Origin: Actinomycetota bacterium
GTDB lineage: Bacteria > Actinomycetota > Acidimicrobiia > Acidimicrobiales > JAHWLA01
Assembly: GCA_019347595.1 (NCBI GenBank)
Contig: JAHWLA010000005.1
Location: forward strand, 1-30,652
Length of the DNA stretch: 30,652 nucleotides
Direction of reading: 5' to 3'
Below the pieces are notes generated by a model. That model did not search any database. It had not been told where the DNA came from and saw only the letters and a program-made list of their open reading frames with translations. Every line of letters starts with the position of its first letter. Position 1 is the stretch's first letter. The position numbers and the translations under genes were made by a program. This document shows, piece after piece, positions 15,453 to 22,509 of this stretch.

Positions 15453-16571
15453 CTACAAGAGGGTCCGGTAGGCCTCGACGTGGGCATCGGCGCTGGCCGC
15501 CCAGGTGTGGCGGGCGGCGATCTCCAGCCCCCGGCGGCGGCGCTCGTCGAGCCGGACGTCGCCCCGCACCAGCATGTCGAGGGCGCCCGACAGCCCGTCG
15601 GCGTCGCCCGGTTCCACGAGGAGGGCGGCCCCCGCCGCCACCTCCTCCATGGCGCTCCCGCTCGTGGTCACCAACGGCGCCCCGCACGCCAGCGCCTCCA
15701 GGGCGGGCAGGCCGAACCCCTCCTCCAGCGCCGGGTAGGCGACCGCCGCGGCCCGCCGCAGCAGGGCGGGCACGGCATCGTCGGGCACGTACCCGGTCCG
15801 CACCACCCGCCCGCCGTGCCGGGCCTCGGCGATGGCCTTGTCGACGGGACCGGTGCCCCAGCCGTTGCCGCCTGCCAGGACGAGGCGCAGGTCGTGGTGG
15901 ACGCCGGCCATGCGGTCGAACGCCCGCACCAGCGTGGGCACGTCCTTGCGGGGCTCGATGGTGCCGACGAAGAGCACGTAGGGCGCCCGGACGCCGAGGG
16001 CATCGAGGTGGGCGTCGTCGCCGGCGTCGTCGAGCGCCACCGCGGCGAACCGGTCGAGGTCGACGCCGTGGGGGATGACGTGCACGGGCGCCAACGGCGA
16101 GCACCGGGCGTGCAGCAGCTCGGCCGTCGTGCGGCTCACGCACACCACGGCGTCGGCGTGGCGGGCGGCCACCCGGATGGCGCGCCGGAAGAACGGCACC
16201 TTGGTGCGCTCGTGCCACTCGGGATGGTCGAAGAAGGTGACGTCGTGCACGGTCACCACCTTCGGGAGGCGGGCGCGCTCGGGCATCGTGTAGTGGGGAC
16301 CGTGGTGGACGTCGACGCCGAGACCCGGGAGGAGCCGGGGCAGGCGGACTTGCTCCCACGTGAGGCGGAGCGGCCGGCGGCCGGGCGCCACGGCGGCGAC
16401 GGACACCTCGGCCCCCAGCGCCTCCCAGCGTTCGGCGTCGTCGCGCCGGGCGACGAACGTCGTCTGCACATCGGCACGGTGCGCCAGCTCACGCGCCAGG
16501 TCGATGGTGTAGCGCCCCGCCCCGGCGGGCTTGGGCGGCACGGCGCTCACGTCGAGGGACAGTCGCGTCAT
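15453..16571 (-). CDS. GT4-family glycosyltransferase
   Basis: A 372-aa GT-B glycosyltransferase beginning MTRLSLDVSAVPPKPAGAGRY, with the acceptor-side loop PAGAGRYTIDLAREL. The N-terminal domain carries HGPHYTMPE and VTVHDVTFFDHPEW; the C-terminal donor domain has VLFVGTIEPRKDVPTL, LAGGNGWG, and the retaining-GT4 signature YPALEEGFGLPALEALACG (nucleotide-sugar phosphate and ribose contacts). It is likely an alpha-mannosyl, rhamnosyl or similar transferase acting on a cytoplasmic lipid-linked sugar. ATG 16571 overlaps the upstream GT4 stop by 4 nt, so translation is coupled. Donor specificity cannot be read from sequence; the adjoining Rmd-like gene makes a GDP-deoxyhexose donor plausible. 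Confidence 0.88.
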   Translation of the reverse strand: MTRLSLDVSAVPPKPAGAGRYTIDLARELAHRADVQTTFVARRDDAERWEALGAEVSVAAVAPGRRPLRLTWEQVRLPRLLPGLGVDVHHGPHYTMPERARLPKVVTVHDVTFFDHPEWHERTKVPFFRRAIRVAARHADAVVCVSRTTAELLHARCSPLAPVHVIPHGVDLDRFAAVALDDAGDDAHLDALGVRAPYVLFVGTIEPRKDVPTLVRAFDRMAGVHHDLRLVLAGGNGWGTGPVDKAIAEARHGGRVVRTGYVPDDAVPALLRRAAAVAYPALEEGFGLPALEALACGAPLVTTSGSAMEEVAAGAALLVEPGDADGLSGALDMLVRGDVRLDERRRRGLEIAARHTWAASADAHVEAYRTLL

Positions 16572-17611
16572 CCCGTCACCTCTTCCCACACGGCGAGGTG
16601 CGCACGCGCCGCCGCCGACCACGTGAGCTCGCCCGCCCGCAGCAGCCCGGCGGTGACGAGCTCGGCGCGGCGGCGCTCGTCGCTCGCGGCGACCACGAGG
16701 CCCTCGGCGATCGACGCCGTGTCCAGCGGGTCGACCTCCACCACCGCCCCACCGGTGCTCGGCATGGCGGTCGCCACTACGGGCGTGCACGCCGCCATGG
16801 CCTCCACCGCGGGCAGCCCCCATCCCTCCAGCAGCGGGACGTAGGCGCAACAGCGAGCGCCCGCGTAGAGGGCGGCGAGCACGCCGTCGGGGACAGGCCC
16901 GGTGAGGACCACGCCGGGCGACGGCCTGAGCTCCTCGCCCCAGCCCTGCGGCCCCACCACGACCAAGGGCCACGGCTCGGGCAGCAGCGGGCGGGCCCGG
17001 GCGAAGGCCTCGATCAGCCGCGGCAGGTTCTTGCGCGGCTCGAGCGTGGCCACGGTGAGGAGGTAGGGGCTGTCGACGGCGGCGCGGGCGAGTACGTCGG
17101 CGGCGCCGGCGTGGTCGGCGGGCGGCAGGTGGTCGGCGCCGTACATGGGGTCCACCACACGGACACGGCGGGGGTCGAGGCCGTCGGCCGTCAAGGCGTC
17201 CGCGGTGCTCGTCGTGGGGACGACGAAGGTGGCGCGCCGCTCGGCCGCCCGTCGCAGCGCCGCCTCGTGCCACCGTCGGCCCCGCCGCGGGAAGGCCTCG
17301 GGCAGTGCCCGCCACGCCAGGTCGTGCACGGCGACGACGAAGGGCGCGTGGCGGGAGGCGGGCGTGGCCAGCGCGGCGGCGTGCACCACGTCGAAACCGG
17401 TCGGAGCCCGTACCAGGCCCGCGTCCCAGGCGCGCGTGAGCAGCCGCCCGGGCAGGCGGGAGTCGATCACGGGGGGCCCGAGGCCCTCGCCCCCGGCCAG
17501 CAACGTCAGGTCGGCCAACCCGTCGAGCCCCTGCACCAGCCCGCGCACGTACGTGCCGATGCCGCCGGGGGCGGCCCGGCGGAGCTGCTGGGCCACGAGC
17601 AGGACGCGCAC
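16568..17611 (-). CDS. GT4-family glycosyltransferase
   Basis: A 347-aa GT-B enzyme from GTG 17611 (VRVLLVAQQLRRAAPGGIGTYVRGL). The Gly-rich PGGIGTYV loop begins the N-terminal domain and VVAVHDLAWRALPEAFP follows. The C-terminal domain has LTVATLEPRKNLPRL, VVGPQGWGEEL and PLLEGWGLPAVEAMAACTPVV, the last being the EX7E-type donor motif, in which the first Glu is kept. It is diverged from its two neighbours, so the three are old duplicates or separate acquisitions rather than a recent tandem copy. It starts 4 nt after the upstream GT4 stop. It probably adds one residue of the same glycan; the sugar is unknown. Confidence 0.87.
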   Translation of the reverse strand: MRVLLVAQQLRRAAPGGIGTYVRGLVQGLDGLADLTLLAGGEGLGPPVIDSRLPGRLLTRAWDAGLVRAPTGFDVVHAAALATPASRHAPFVVAVHDLAWRALPEAFPRRGRRWHEAALRRAAERRATFVVPTTSTADALTADGLDPRRVRVVDPMYGADHLPPADHAGAADVLARAAVDSPYLLTVATLEPRKNLPRLIEAFARARPLLPEPWPLVVVGPQGWGEELRPSPGVVLTGPVPDGVLAALYAGARCCAYVPLLEGWGLPAVEAMAACTPVVATAMPSTGGAVVEVDPLDTASIAEGLVVAASDERRRAELVTAGLLRAGELTWSAAARAHLAVWEEVTG

Positions 17612-17615
17612 GCCC

Positions 17616-18713
17616 CTACCCTGCTGCGCGTCGGTACAGGTCGGCCAACCCGGCGGCGCAGCGGCCCCAGTCGAACTCCCCCACCCGCCGTCGGCCCCGC
17701 TCGACCAAGCCCCGCCGAACGGGCTCGTCGGTCAGCACCTGCTCCAGCGCTTCGGCCAGCGCCTCGGCGTCGTCGGGCGGCACCAGCAGGGCGCCGTTGC
17801 CGAGCACCTCGGGCAGCGCGCCCGCCGTGGTGGCGACGACAGGGACGCCGACCGCCATGGCCTCCAAGGGCGGGAAGCCGAACCCTTCGTAGCGCGAGGG
17901 GTACGCGTAGGCGGACGCCCCCCGCAGCAGTGCCGCCTTCTCGGCGGGCGACACCCAGCCGAAGCGGCGCACGCGGCCGCGGTGGTGGGCGGCGGCGACG
18001 GCGGCGGCGAAGGCGTCCGCCCCCCAGCCGTCGGGCCCGGCGACCACCAGCGAGAGATCGGGATGCACGGCGGCCAGCGCGTCGAAGGCCCGCACCAGCG
18101 AAGGGAGGTCCTTGCGAGGTTCGACGGTGCCGAGGGCGAGGACGTAGGGCCCGCGCACCGGCGAACGCCCGCCCGCCTCGACGGTCGGCACGCCGTGGTG
18201 GACGGCGACGACGCGGCCGGCGTCCACGCCGAGCAGGTCGACCACCTCGCCCGCCACGAACGTCGACGGCGTGTGCACCAGTGCTCCCCGGGCCACGGCC
18301 CGGCGCACGAGCGTCGGGAAGGCGGCCGTGCGGGGGCCGGCCAACTGCGGGAAGCGCAGCGGCGTGAGGTCGTGCACGGTGACGACGGTGCCCCGTCTGC
18401 CGTTGGGGGGCGCCACGAAGTTGGTGCCGTGGACGACGTCGACGGGGCCGGTGAACCACGAGGCGGGTGGGACGTCGCTCATGCTCCATGCCCGCAGGAG
18501 CGCAGCGGCGGGCATGGGCCGGGTGACGGCGGCCACGTTCATCGGAACGCGTGCGGGCAGATCGGTTCGTCCGCGCAGCGACAAGGCGTAGGCGCGCAGG
18601 TCGAGGTCGTCGCGGCGCGCCAACTCGGCCAGTGCGCCGGCGACGAAGGTCCCCACGCCCGTGGGCGTGCCCAGCAACGGCGTGGCGTCGAGCGCGACCC
18701 GCAACGCCGCCAC
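17616..18713 (-). CDS. GT4-family glycosyltransferase
   Basis: A 365-aa GT-B enzyme from GTG 18713 (VAALRVALDATPLLGTPTGVG). Motifs in order: TPTGVGTFVAGAL loop, VDVVHGTNFVAPP, TVVTVHDLTPLRFPQL, donor domain VLALGTVEPRKDLPSLVRAF, VAGPDGWGADAF, and YPSRYEGFGFPPLEAMAVGVPVV with the two conserved Glu residues of retaining GT4 enzymes. It begins 5 nt after the CAP gene stop. Three GT4 genes in a row ending in an Rmd-like gene indicate a short oligosaccharide built stepwise on a lipid carrier. Acceptor and donor are not determinable here. Confidence 0.88.
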   Translation of the reverse strand: MAALRVALDATPLLGTPTGVGTFVAGALAELARRDDLDLRAYALSLRGRTDLPARVPMNVAAVTRPMPAAALLRAWSMSDVPPASWFTGPVDVVHGTNFVAPPNGRRGTVVTVHDLTPLRFPQLAGPRTAAFPTLVRRAVARGALVHTPSTFVAGEVVDLLGVDAGRVVAVHHGVPTVEAGGRSPVRGPYVLALGTVEPRKDLPSLVRAFDALAAVHPDLSLVVAGPDGWGADAFAAAVAAAHHRGRVRRFGWVSPAEKAALLRGASAYAYPSRYEGFGFPPLEAMAVGVPVVATTAGALPEVLGNGALLVPPDDAEALAEALEQVLTDEPVRRGLVERGRRRVGEFDWGRCAAGLADLYRRAAG

Positions 18714-18718
18714 GGGCG

Positions 18719-20062
18719 TCAGGCGGCGGCCGCGACGATCGGCTGGTTCAAGCGCATGCCGCCGGTCGAGCCTCGGTAGCCGGCGTCGCCGTAGGCGAAC
18801 ACGCCGCCGTCGGCCGCTGTCAGCCAGTACCCGTTGCCCGACAGGCTGCGCGCCATACCGATGATGGGGCTGTTAAGCCGATGGCCGCCGGTCGAGCCGA
18901 AGAAGCGAGCATCGCCGAAGGCGAAGATCCCGCCGTCGGAGGCGACGAGCCAGTAGCCCCGGCCGGAGGCGGTGGCCGCCATGCCGACGATGGGCCGGTT
19001 GAGCGGTTGGCCGCCCATGGAGCCGAGGTAGGGCGCGTCACCGAAGGCGAAGATGCCCCCGTCGGAGGCAACCTGCCAGTAGCCGTTGCCGGAGGCGGTG
19101 GCCGCCATGCCGACGATGGGGCGGTTGATCCGCTGCCCACCCATCGACCCTCGGAACGGTGCGGCGCCGAAGCTGAACATGCCCCCGTCGGCGGCGACCA
19201 GCCAGTAGCCGTCACCCTGCGGGCGGGCGGCCATGGCGATCACCGGCTGGTTGAGCGACTGCCCGCCCATCGATCCCATGAAACGGGCCGACCCGAAGCT
19301 GAACATCCCGCCGTCGCTCGCCACCATCCAGTAGCCGTCGCGACGGGGCGTGGCGGCGATGCCGACGACCGGGCGGTTGAGGGGTTGGCCGCCCATCGAC
19401 CCGTGGAACGCCACGTCGCCGAAGGCGAAGATCCCGCCGTCGCGCGCCTGGAGCCAGTAGCCGCCGGTGCCGGGAGCCCCCACCGTGGTGCCGGGAGCGG
19501 CGGGCCGCGGGCAGGTGCGGCCGCCCTCGCCCACGGCAACGGGCGTCGACGCCACCGACGTCGTGCTGTAGCGGTTGGCCACGTGCTGCGAGCGGGCGAC
19601 GAAATCGACGGTCACGTACATGCGGCCGTCCGCCGCACACGCGACGCCGATGCCCATGGCGTCGAAGCCGGGCTGGAGGATGTTGCGCCGGTGCGTCCCC
19701 GACGACATGAAGAGCCGGTGGATGTCGCCGGTGCCGTGCATGGTCGTGCCGACGTTCTCGCCGTACGCCGGGTAGGCGCCGTAGCGAGACGCCATGTCGG
19801 CGCGGTGCTGTACGGCCGCCGAGTTGCGCTGGTGCTCGGCCCACTCCTGCGCGGTGCCGACCGCGTAGGCCTCGATGTCGAGCCGGGACAGCCCGCGCTC
19901 GTTGCGCTCCCGGTTGACGAAGGTGGACAGCTCGTCGGCGATCGCCCGCTCGTCGCTGCTCGGCGCGGCGTCGGCGGGACGGGGCGTCCACGCCAGGACA
20001 GTGGTGGCGAGCAGCACGGCCGCCACCGTGATCGAACGCGTACGCGCCTGGAACATCGTCAT
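18719..20062 (-). CDS. Secreted CAP-domain protein with six 42-residue GYW repeats
   Basis: A 447-aa exported protein. Signal peptide: MTMFQARTRSITVAAVLL, then hydrophobic residues and a likely cut after PADA. A CAP (SCP/PR1, YkwD-type) domain follows at about residues 38-180: FVNRERNERGL, QHRADMASRYGAYPAYGENVG, HRRNILQPGFDAMGIGVA. After a Pro/Gly linker come six repeats of 42 residues with consensus GYWLVASDGGIFAFGDA-x-F-x-GSMGGQ-x-LN-x-PIVGMAA, the last truncated. Such repeats may fold into a six-bladed beta-propeller (inference). They are common in Acidimicrobiia surface proteins. ATG 20062 follows GAGGAAGAGG at 7 nt, one of the clearest ribosome binding sites in the window. It heads the GT4/rmd operon. 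The role is probably cell-surface adhesion or wall binding; the binding partner is unknown. Confidence 0.9.
   Translation of the reverse strand: MTMFQARTRSITVAAVLLATTVLAWTPRPADAAPSSDERAIADELSTFVNRERNERGLSRLDIEAYAVGTAQEWAEHQRNSAAVQHRADMASRYGAYPAYGENVGTTMHGTGDIHRLFMSSGTHRRNILQPGFDAMGIGVACAADGRMYVTVDFVARSQHVANRYSTTSVASTPVAVGEGGRTCPRPAAPGTTVGAPGTGGYWLQARDGGIFAFGDVAFHGSMGGQPLNRPVVGIAATPRRDGYWMVASDGGMFSFGSARFMGSMGGQSLNQPVIAMAARPQGDGYWLVAADGGMFSFGAAPFRGSMGGQRINRPIVGMAATASGNGYWQVASDGGIFAFGDAPYLGSMGGQPLNRPIVGMAATASGRGYWLVASDGGIFAFGDARFFGSTGGHRLNSPIIGMARSLSGNGYWLTAADGGVFAYGDAGYRGSTGGMRLNQPIVAAAA
18722..19470 (-). repeat. Six in-frame 126-bp tandem repeats (protein repeats)
   Basis: DNA encoding the six GYW repeats of the CAP protein. 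Units are 126 bp (42 codons) and differ enough to show old duplication. Repeats 3-5 are the most alike (GSMGGQ and RPIVGMAATASG shared). Confidence 0.85.
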
Positions 20063-20098
20063 TCGGAAACCTCTTCCTCGTTCGCCGTGTTTGTTCGT

Positions 20099-20117
20099 GT
20101 GCCCACCCAGCGGGCAC
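20099..20117 (-). other. Leader hairpin before the CAP gene
   Basis: GTGCCC (20099-20104), a 7-nt loop and GGGCAC (20112-20117) form a 6-bp stem about 37 nt upstream of ATG 20062. It is a possible mRNA leader structure. I could not match it to a known riboswitch. Confidence 0.3.
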
Positions 20118-20190
20118 AGCGGCGGCACCGTGGCCCCAGCCGCTCCCATTGTCGTGGCGCGCCGAACACGCCACGTGGATCTCGGGAAGG

Positions 20191-20205
20191 CGGCAAGCCT
20201 TGCCG
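20191..20205. promoter_or_regulatory. Perfect 15-bp palindrome CGGCAAGCCTTGCCG
   Basis: CGGCAAG-C-CTTGCCG lies in the 257-bp gap between the divergent CAP and fbiA genes, away from both starts. It is a candidate operator for a dimeric regulator; there is no other support. Confidence 0.35.
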
Positions 20206-20237
20206 ACGCCCACCCCCCGACGCAACCCGCTCCCTCG

Positions 20238-20283
20238 TCTGGTCCGCCGATCGCGGGCCACAGCCCGCGATCGGGGGACCAGA
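20238..20283. repeat. Hairpin repeat E (TTCTGG/CCAGAACGG family)
   Basis: Arms 20238-20258 and 20263-20283 pair at 20 of 21 positions around the loop CACA. The right edge reads CCAGAACGG. It shares TCTGGTCC-N-CCGATCGCG with the copy at 30598-30649, and where the two differ inside the stem both arms have changed. It ends 37 nt before the fbiA start, abutting the promoter. Confidence 0.85.
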
Positions 20284-20307
20284 ACGGGAGGACGGCGGGG
20301 GGTTCAC

Positions 20308-20313
20308 TACGCT
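20308..20313 (+). promoter_or_regulatory. -10 box TACGCT for fbiA
   Basis: TACGCT ends 6 nt before GTG 20320, with GCCGCC between and no Shine-Dalgarno, fitting a leaderless fbiA-cofE transcript. The -35 region would fall at the edge of hairpin repeat E. Confidence 0.5.
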
Positions 20314-20319
20314 GCCGCC

Positions 20320-21240
20320 GTGCTCGTCGCCCTCGCCGGCGGCGTCGGCGCCGCCCGTATGTTGCGAGGGCTGGCGGCCGTCGTCCCCCCTGCCGACATC
20401 ACCGCCGTGGTCAACACCGGCGACGACACAGTGCTGCACGGCCTGCACATCAGCCCGGACCTCGACACCGTCACCTACACCTTGGCGGGGGCGATCAACA
20501 CGGAGACCGGCTGGGGGCTGGTCGACGAGACGTGGCGGGCGATGGAGGCACTGGAGCGTTACGGCGGCATCACGTGGTTCCGCCTCGGCGACCGCGACCT
20601 GGCGACGCACCTGTACCGCACGCAGCGGTTGCGGGAGGGCGCCCGGCTGTCGGACGTCGTGCGCGAGGTGGCCGCCGCCTGGGGAGTCGATGTGCGCCTG
20701 CTGCCGATGTCCGACGATCGGGTGGAGACGAGGGTGACGGTCGAGGGCGAAGGGGAGCTCGGTTTTCAGGAGTACTTCGTCGGGCGCCGCCACTCGGTGC
20801 CCATCACCGCGGTCCGCTTCGCGGGCGTGGAGACGGCCCGGCCCGCACCCGGCGTGCTGGAGGCAGTGGCGGCCGCCGAGCGTGTCGTCATCTGCCCGTC
20901 CAACCCCGTGGTGTCGATCGGTCCCGTGCTGGCGGTGCCGGGCGTCGAGCAGGCGGTGGCGGCCCGTCGTGAGGACGTGGTCGCCGTGTCGCCGATCGTG
21001 GCGGGCTCGGCGTTGAAGGGCCCCGCCGACCGGATGCTGCGCGAGCTGGGGCACGAGGCGACGGCGGTCGGCGTCGCCCGCCTCTATGCGCCGCTGGCGG
21101 CGACGCTCGTGATCGACGAGGCCGACGCGGCACTGGCCGGGGCCGTCGAGGCCGAGGGCGTGCGCTGCGTCGTTGCTCCCGCGGTCATGCGCGACGCCGA
21201 CGCGGCCGCCGCCTTGGCGAGGACGGTGCTCGACGCGTGA
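20320..21240 (+). CDS. fbiA: 2-phospho-L-lactate (or PEP-derived) transferase FbiA/CofD
   Basis: A 306-aa enzyme that joins the phospho-lactyl or phosphoenolpyruvyl group to the deazaflavin Fo, giving (dehydro-)F420-0. The N terminus VLVALAGGVGAARMLRGLAAV is the CofD nucleotide loop; VVNTGDDTVLHGLHISPDLDTVTYTLAG holds the metal/Fo-binding Asp residues; RFAGVETARPAPGVLEA and ICPSNPVVSIGPVLAVPG are further family signatures. Length matches the family. GTG 20320 is chosen because the family starts exactly here and the longer frame crosses hairpin E. Its stop overlaps cofE by 4 nt. FbiC, which makes Fo, is outside the window. Confidence 0.95.
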   Translation: MLVALAGGVGAARMLRGLAAVVPPADITAVVNTGDDTVLHGLHISPDLDTVTYTLAGAINTETGWGLVDETWRAMEALERYGGITWFRLGDRDLATHLYRTQRLREGARLSDVVREVAAAWGVDVRLLPMSDDRVETRVTVEGEGELGFQEYFVGRRHSVPITAVRFAGVETARPAPGVLEAVAAAERVVICPSNPVVSIGPVLAVPGVEQAVAARREDVVAVSPIVAGSALKGPADRMLRELGHEATAVGVARLYAPLAATLVIDEADAALAGAVEAEGVRCVVAPAVMRDADAAAALARTVLDA

Positions 21241-21935
21241 CGGCGCTGTCGATCATCCCCGTGACCGGCTTGCCCGAAGTGCGCCCCGGCGACGTGCTGG
21301 CCGAGCTCATTGCCGGCGCCGCCGCGCTGGAGGACGGCGATGTCGTGGTGGTCACGCAGAAGGTGGTGTCCAAGGCGGAGGGGCGGCTGGAGCCCGTCGA
21401 CCCCGACGACCCACGGGGGCAGCGCGCGATCATCGAGCGGGAGTCGGTCCGGGTGCTGCGCCGGCGCGGCGACCTCGTCATCAGCGAGACGCGGCACGGC
21501 TTCGTGTGCGCCAACGCGGGCGTGGATCTCTCGAACGTGGACGAGGGGTACGCCGCCCTGCTGCCCGTCGACCCCGACCGCTCGGCCCGGCGCATCCGCG
21601 ACGGGCTGCGGGCGCGACTCGGTGTGTCGGTGGGCGTGATCGTGTCCGATACGTTCGGGCGCCCGTGGCGGCAGGGAGTGGTGGACGTGGCCATCGGGTG
21701 CGCGGGCGTGGCCGCCGTCGTCGATCTGCGGGGGACCCGCGACGCGTCGGGCCGCGAGCTCCAGGTGACGGAGGTGGCGGTGGCCGACGAGCTGGCGGCG
21801 GCGGCCGAGCTGGTCATGGGCAAGGCGTCAGGCGTGCCGGTCGCGGTGGTGCGCGGCGTCGATCCCACGTGGCTGCGGGAGGCCTCGGTGCGCCGGGAGA
21901 TCGTGCGCCCGCCCGGCGAAGACCTGTTCCGCTAG
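21237..21935 (+). CDS. cofE: Coenzyme F420:L-glutamate ligase, CofE domain only
   Basis: A 232-aa GTP-dependent ligase adding glutamate(s) to F420-0. Motifs: DVVVVTQKVVSKAEGR, HGFVCANAGVDLSNV, VIVSDTFGRPWRQGVVDVAIG and ELVMGKASGVPVAVVRG. The mycobacterial fusion FbiB is about 448 residues, with a C-terminal nitroreductase-fold domain that reduces dehydro-F420-0. That domain is absent here, the protein ending shortly after RPPGEDLFR. Either reduction is done by a separate enzyme or a 2-phospholactate route is used. GTG 21237 overlaps the fbiA stop, so the pair is co-translated. Confidence 0.93.
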   Translation: MTALSIIPVTGLPEVRPGDVLAELIAGAAALEDGDVVVVTQKVVSKAEGRLEPVDPDDPRGQRAIIERESVRVLRRRGDLVISETRHGFVCANAGVDLSNVDEGYAALLPVDPDRSARRIRDGLRARLGVSVGVIVSDTFGRPWRQGVVDVAIGCAGVAAVVDLRGTRDASGRELQVTEVAVADELAAAAELVMGKASGVPVAVVRGVDPTWLREASVRREIVRPPGEDLFR

Positions 21936-21971
21936 GCCCACCCGGTCCCGTGCGGTGGTGGGGGTGGGGAG

Positions 21972-22457
21972 TCAGTAGCGCTGGTGGCGGTGAACCGCCT
22001 CGCCCGGGTGCCACCACTCGATGAGCAGGTGGTCGTGCGGCTCGCCGGGCCGGATCGACGACACCTCGGTGACGTCGGCCCGCCACAGGTCGAACTCGCC
22101 CGGGTCGAAGTCGTTGACCTCTGTCAGCCGATTGGCGAACCGGGCCTTCTCGCCGGCATCGACGACCTCCACGGCGTGCCCGTAGATCTTGGCGTCGCCG
22201 TCCTTGACGTCCTTGTCGACGGTCGCCGCGTGCAGCCCGAACCGGGGATCGCGCCGCAGGTCGGCGCTCTTGCGCGACTCGGTCATCATGCCGAACCACA
22301 GATCGCCGTCCCAGAACAGCGGCTCGATGCCGCTGATGCGGGGCGAGCCGTCCTTGCGCAGCGTCGCCAGCAGGCCGAGCCCGGTGGCCTCGAAGCGACC
22401 CTGCGCCGCCGCTGCGAGGTCGGGAGCCGCCTTCGTCACGTCGTCCCATCTCGTCAT
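21972..22457 (-). CDS. Pyridoxamine 5'-phosphate oxidase-fold flavoprotein
   Basis: A 161-aa split-barrel protein of the PPOX-like family. Seen: LGLLATLRKDGSPRISGIEPLFWDGDLWFGMM (barrel strands with the flavin-side RKDGSPR turn), ESRKSADLRRDPRFGLH and KIYGHAVEVVD. This group includes F420-dependent reductases (FDORs) and FMN, heme or pyridoxal binders. Its place next to fbiA-cofE, converging with them, makes F420 a reasonable guess but not proof. CACACT lies 7 nt before ATG 22457 and no ribosome binding site is evident. It may also be reached by read-through from the epimerase 52 nt upstream, past mini-hairpin G. Natural substrate unknown. Confidence 0.85.
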   Translation of the reverse strand: MTRWDDVTKAAPDLAAAAQGRFEATGLGLLATLRKDGSPRISGIEPLFWDGDLWFGMMTESRKSADLRRDPRFGLHAATVDKDVKDGDAKIYGHAVEVVDAGEKARFANRLTEVNDFDPGEFDLWRADVTEVSSIRPGEPHDHLLIEWWHPGEAVHRHQRY

Positions 22458-22482
22458 GGCCGCCAGTGTGTCGCACGAACCC

Positions 22483-22502
22483 CCGTTTTGGCACCAGAAC
22501 GG
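22483..22502. repeat. Mini hairpin repeat G (CCAGAACGG)
   Basis: CCGTTTTGG (22483-22491), loop CA, CCAGAACGG (22494-22502): 8 of 9 pairs. The right arm equals the conserved right boundary of repeats A, E and F, so it looks like an element reduced to its two ends. It lies between the epimerase stop and the PPOX start. Confidence 0.55.
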
Positions 22503-22509
22503 CGAGGCG

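Noticed and set aside
18722..19470. Tandem 126-bp repeats as a possible CRISPR or satellite array
   Set aside because: Units are in frame, encode the GYW protein repeat and have no unique spacers.
20063..20190. c-di-AMP (ydaO-type) riboswitch before the CAP gene
   Set aside because: Such riboswitches often precede wall-hydrolase genes, but I could not find the conserved core; only a simple 6-bp hairpin is present.
21936..21971. Bidirectional terminator between cofE and the PPOX gene
   Set aside because: Only a loose CCCACC/GGTGGG pairing in a G-rich stretch; too weak to annotate.
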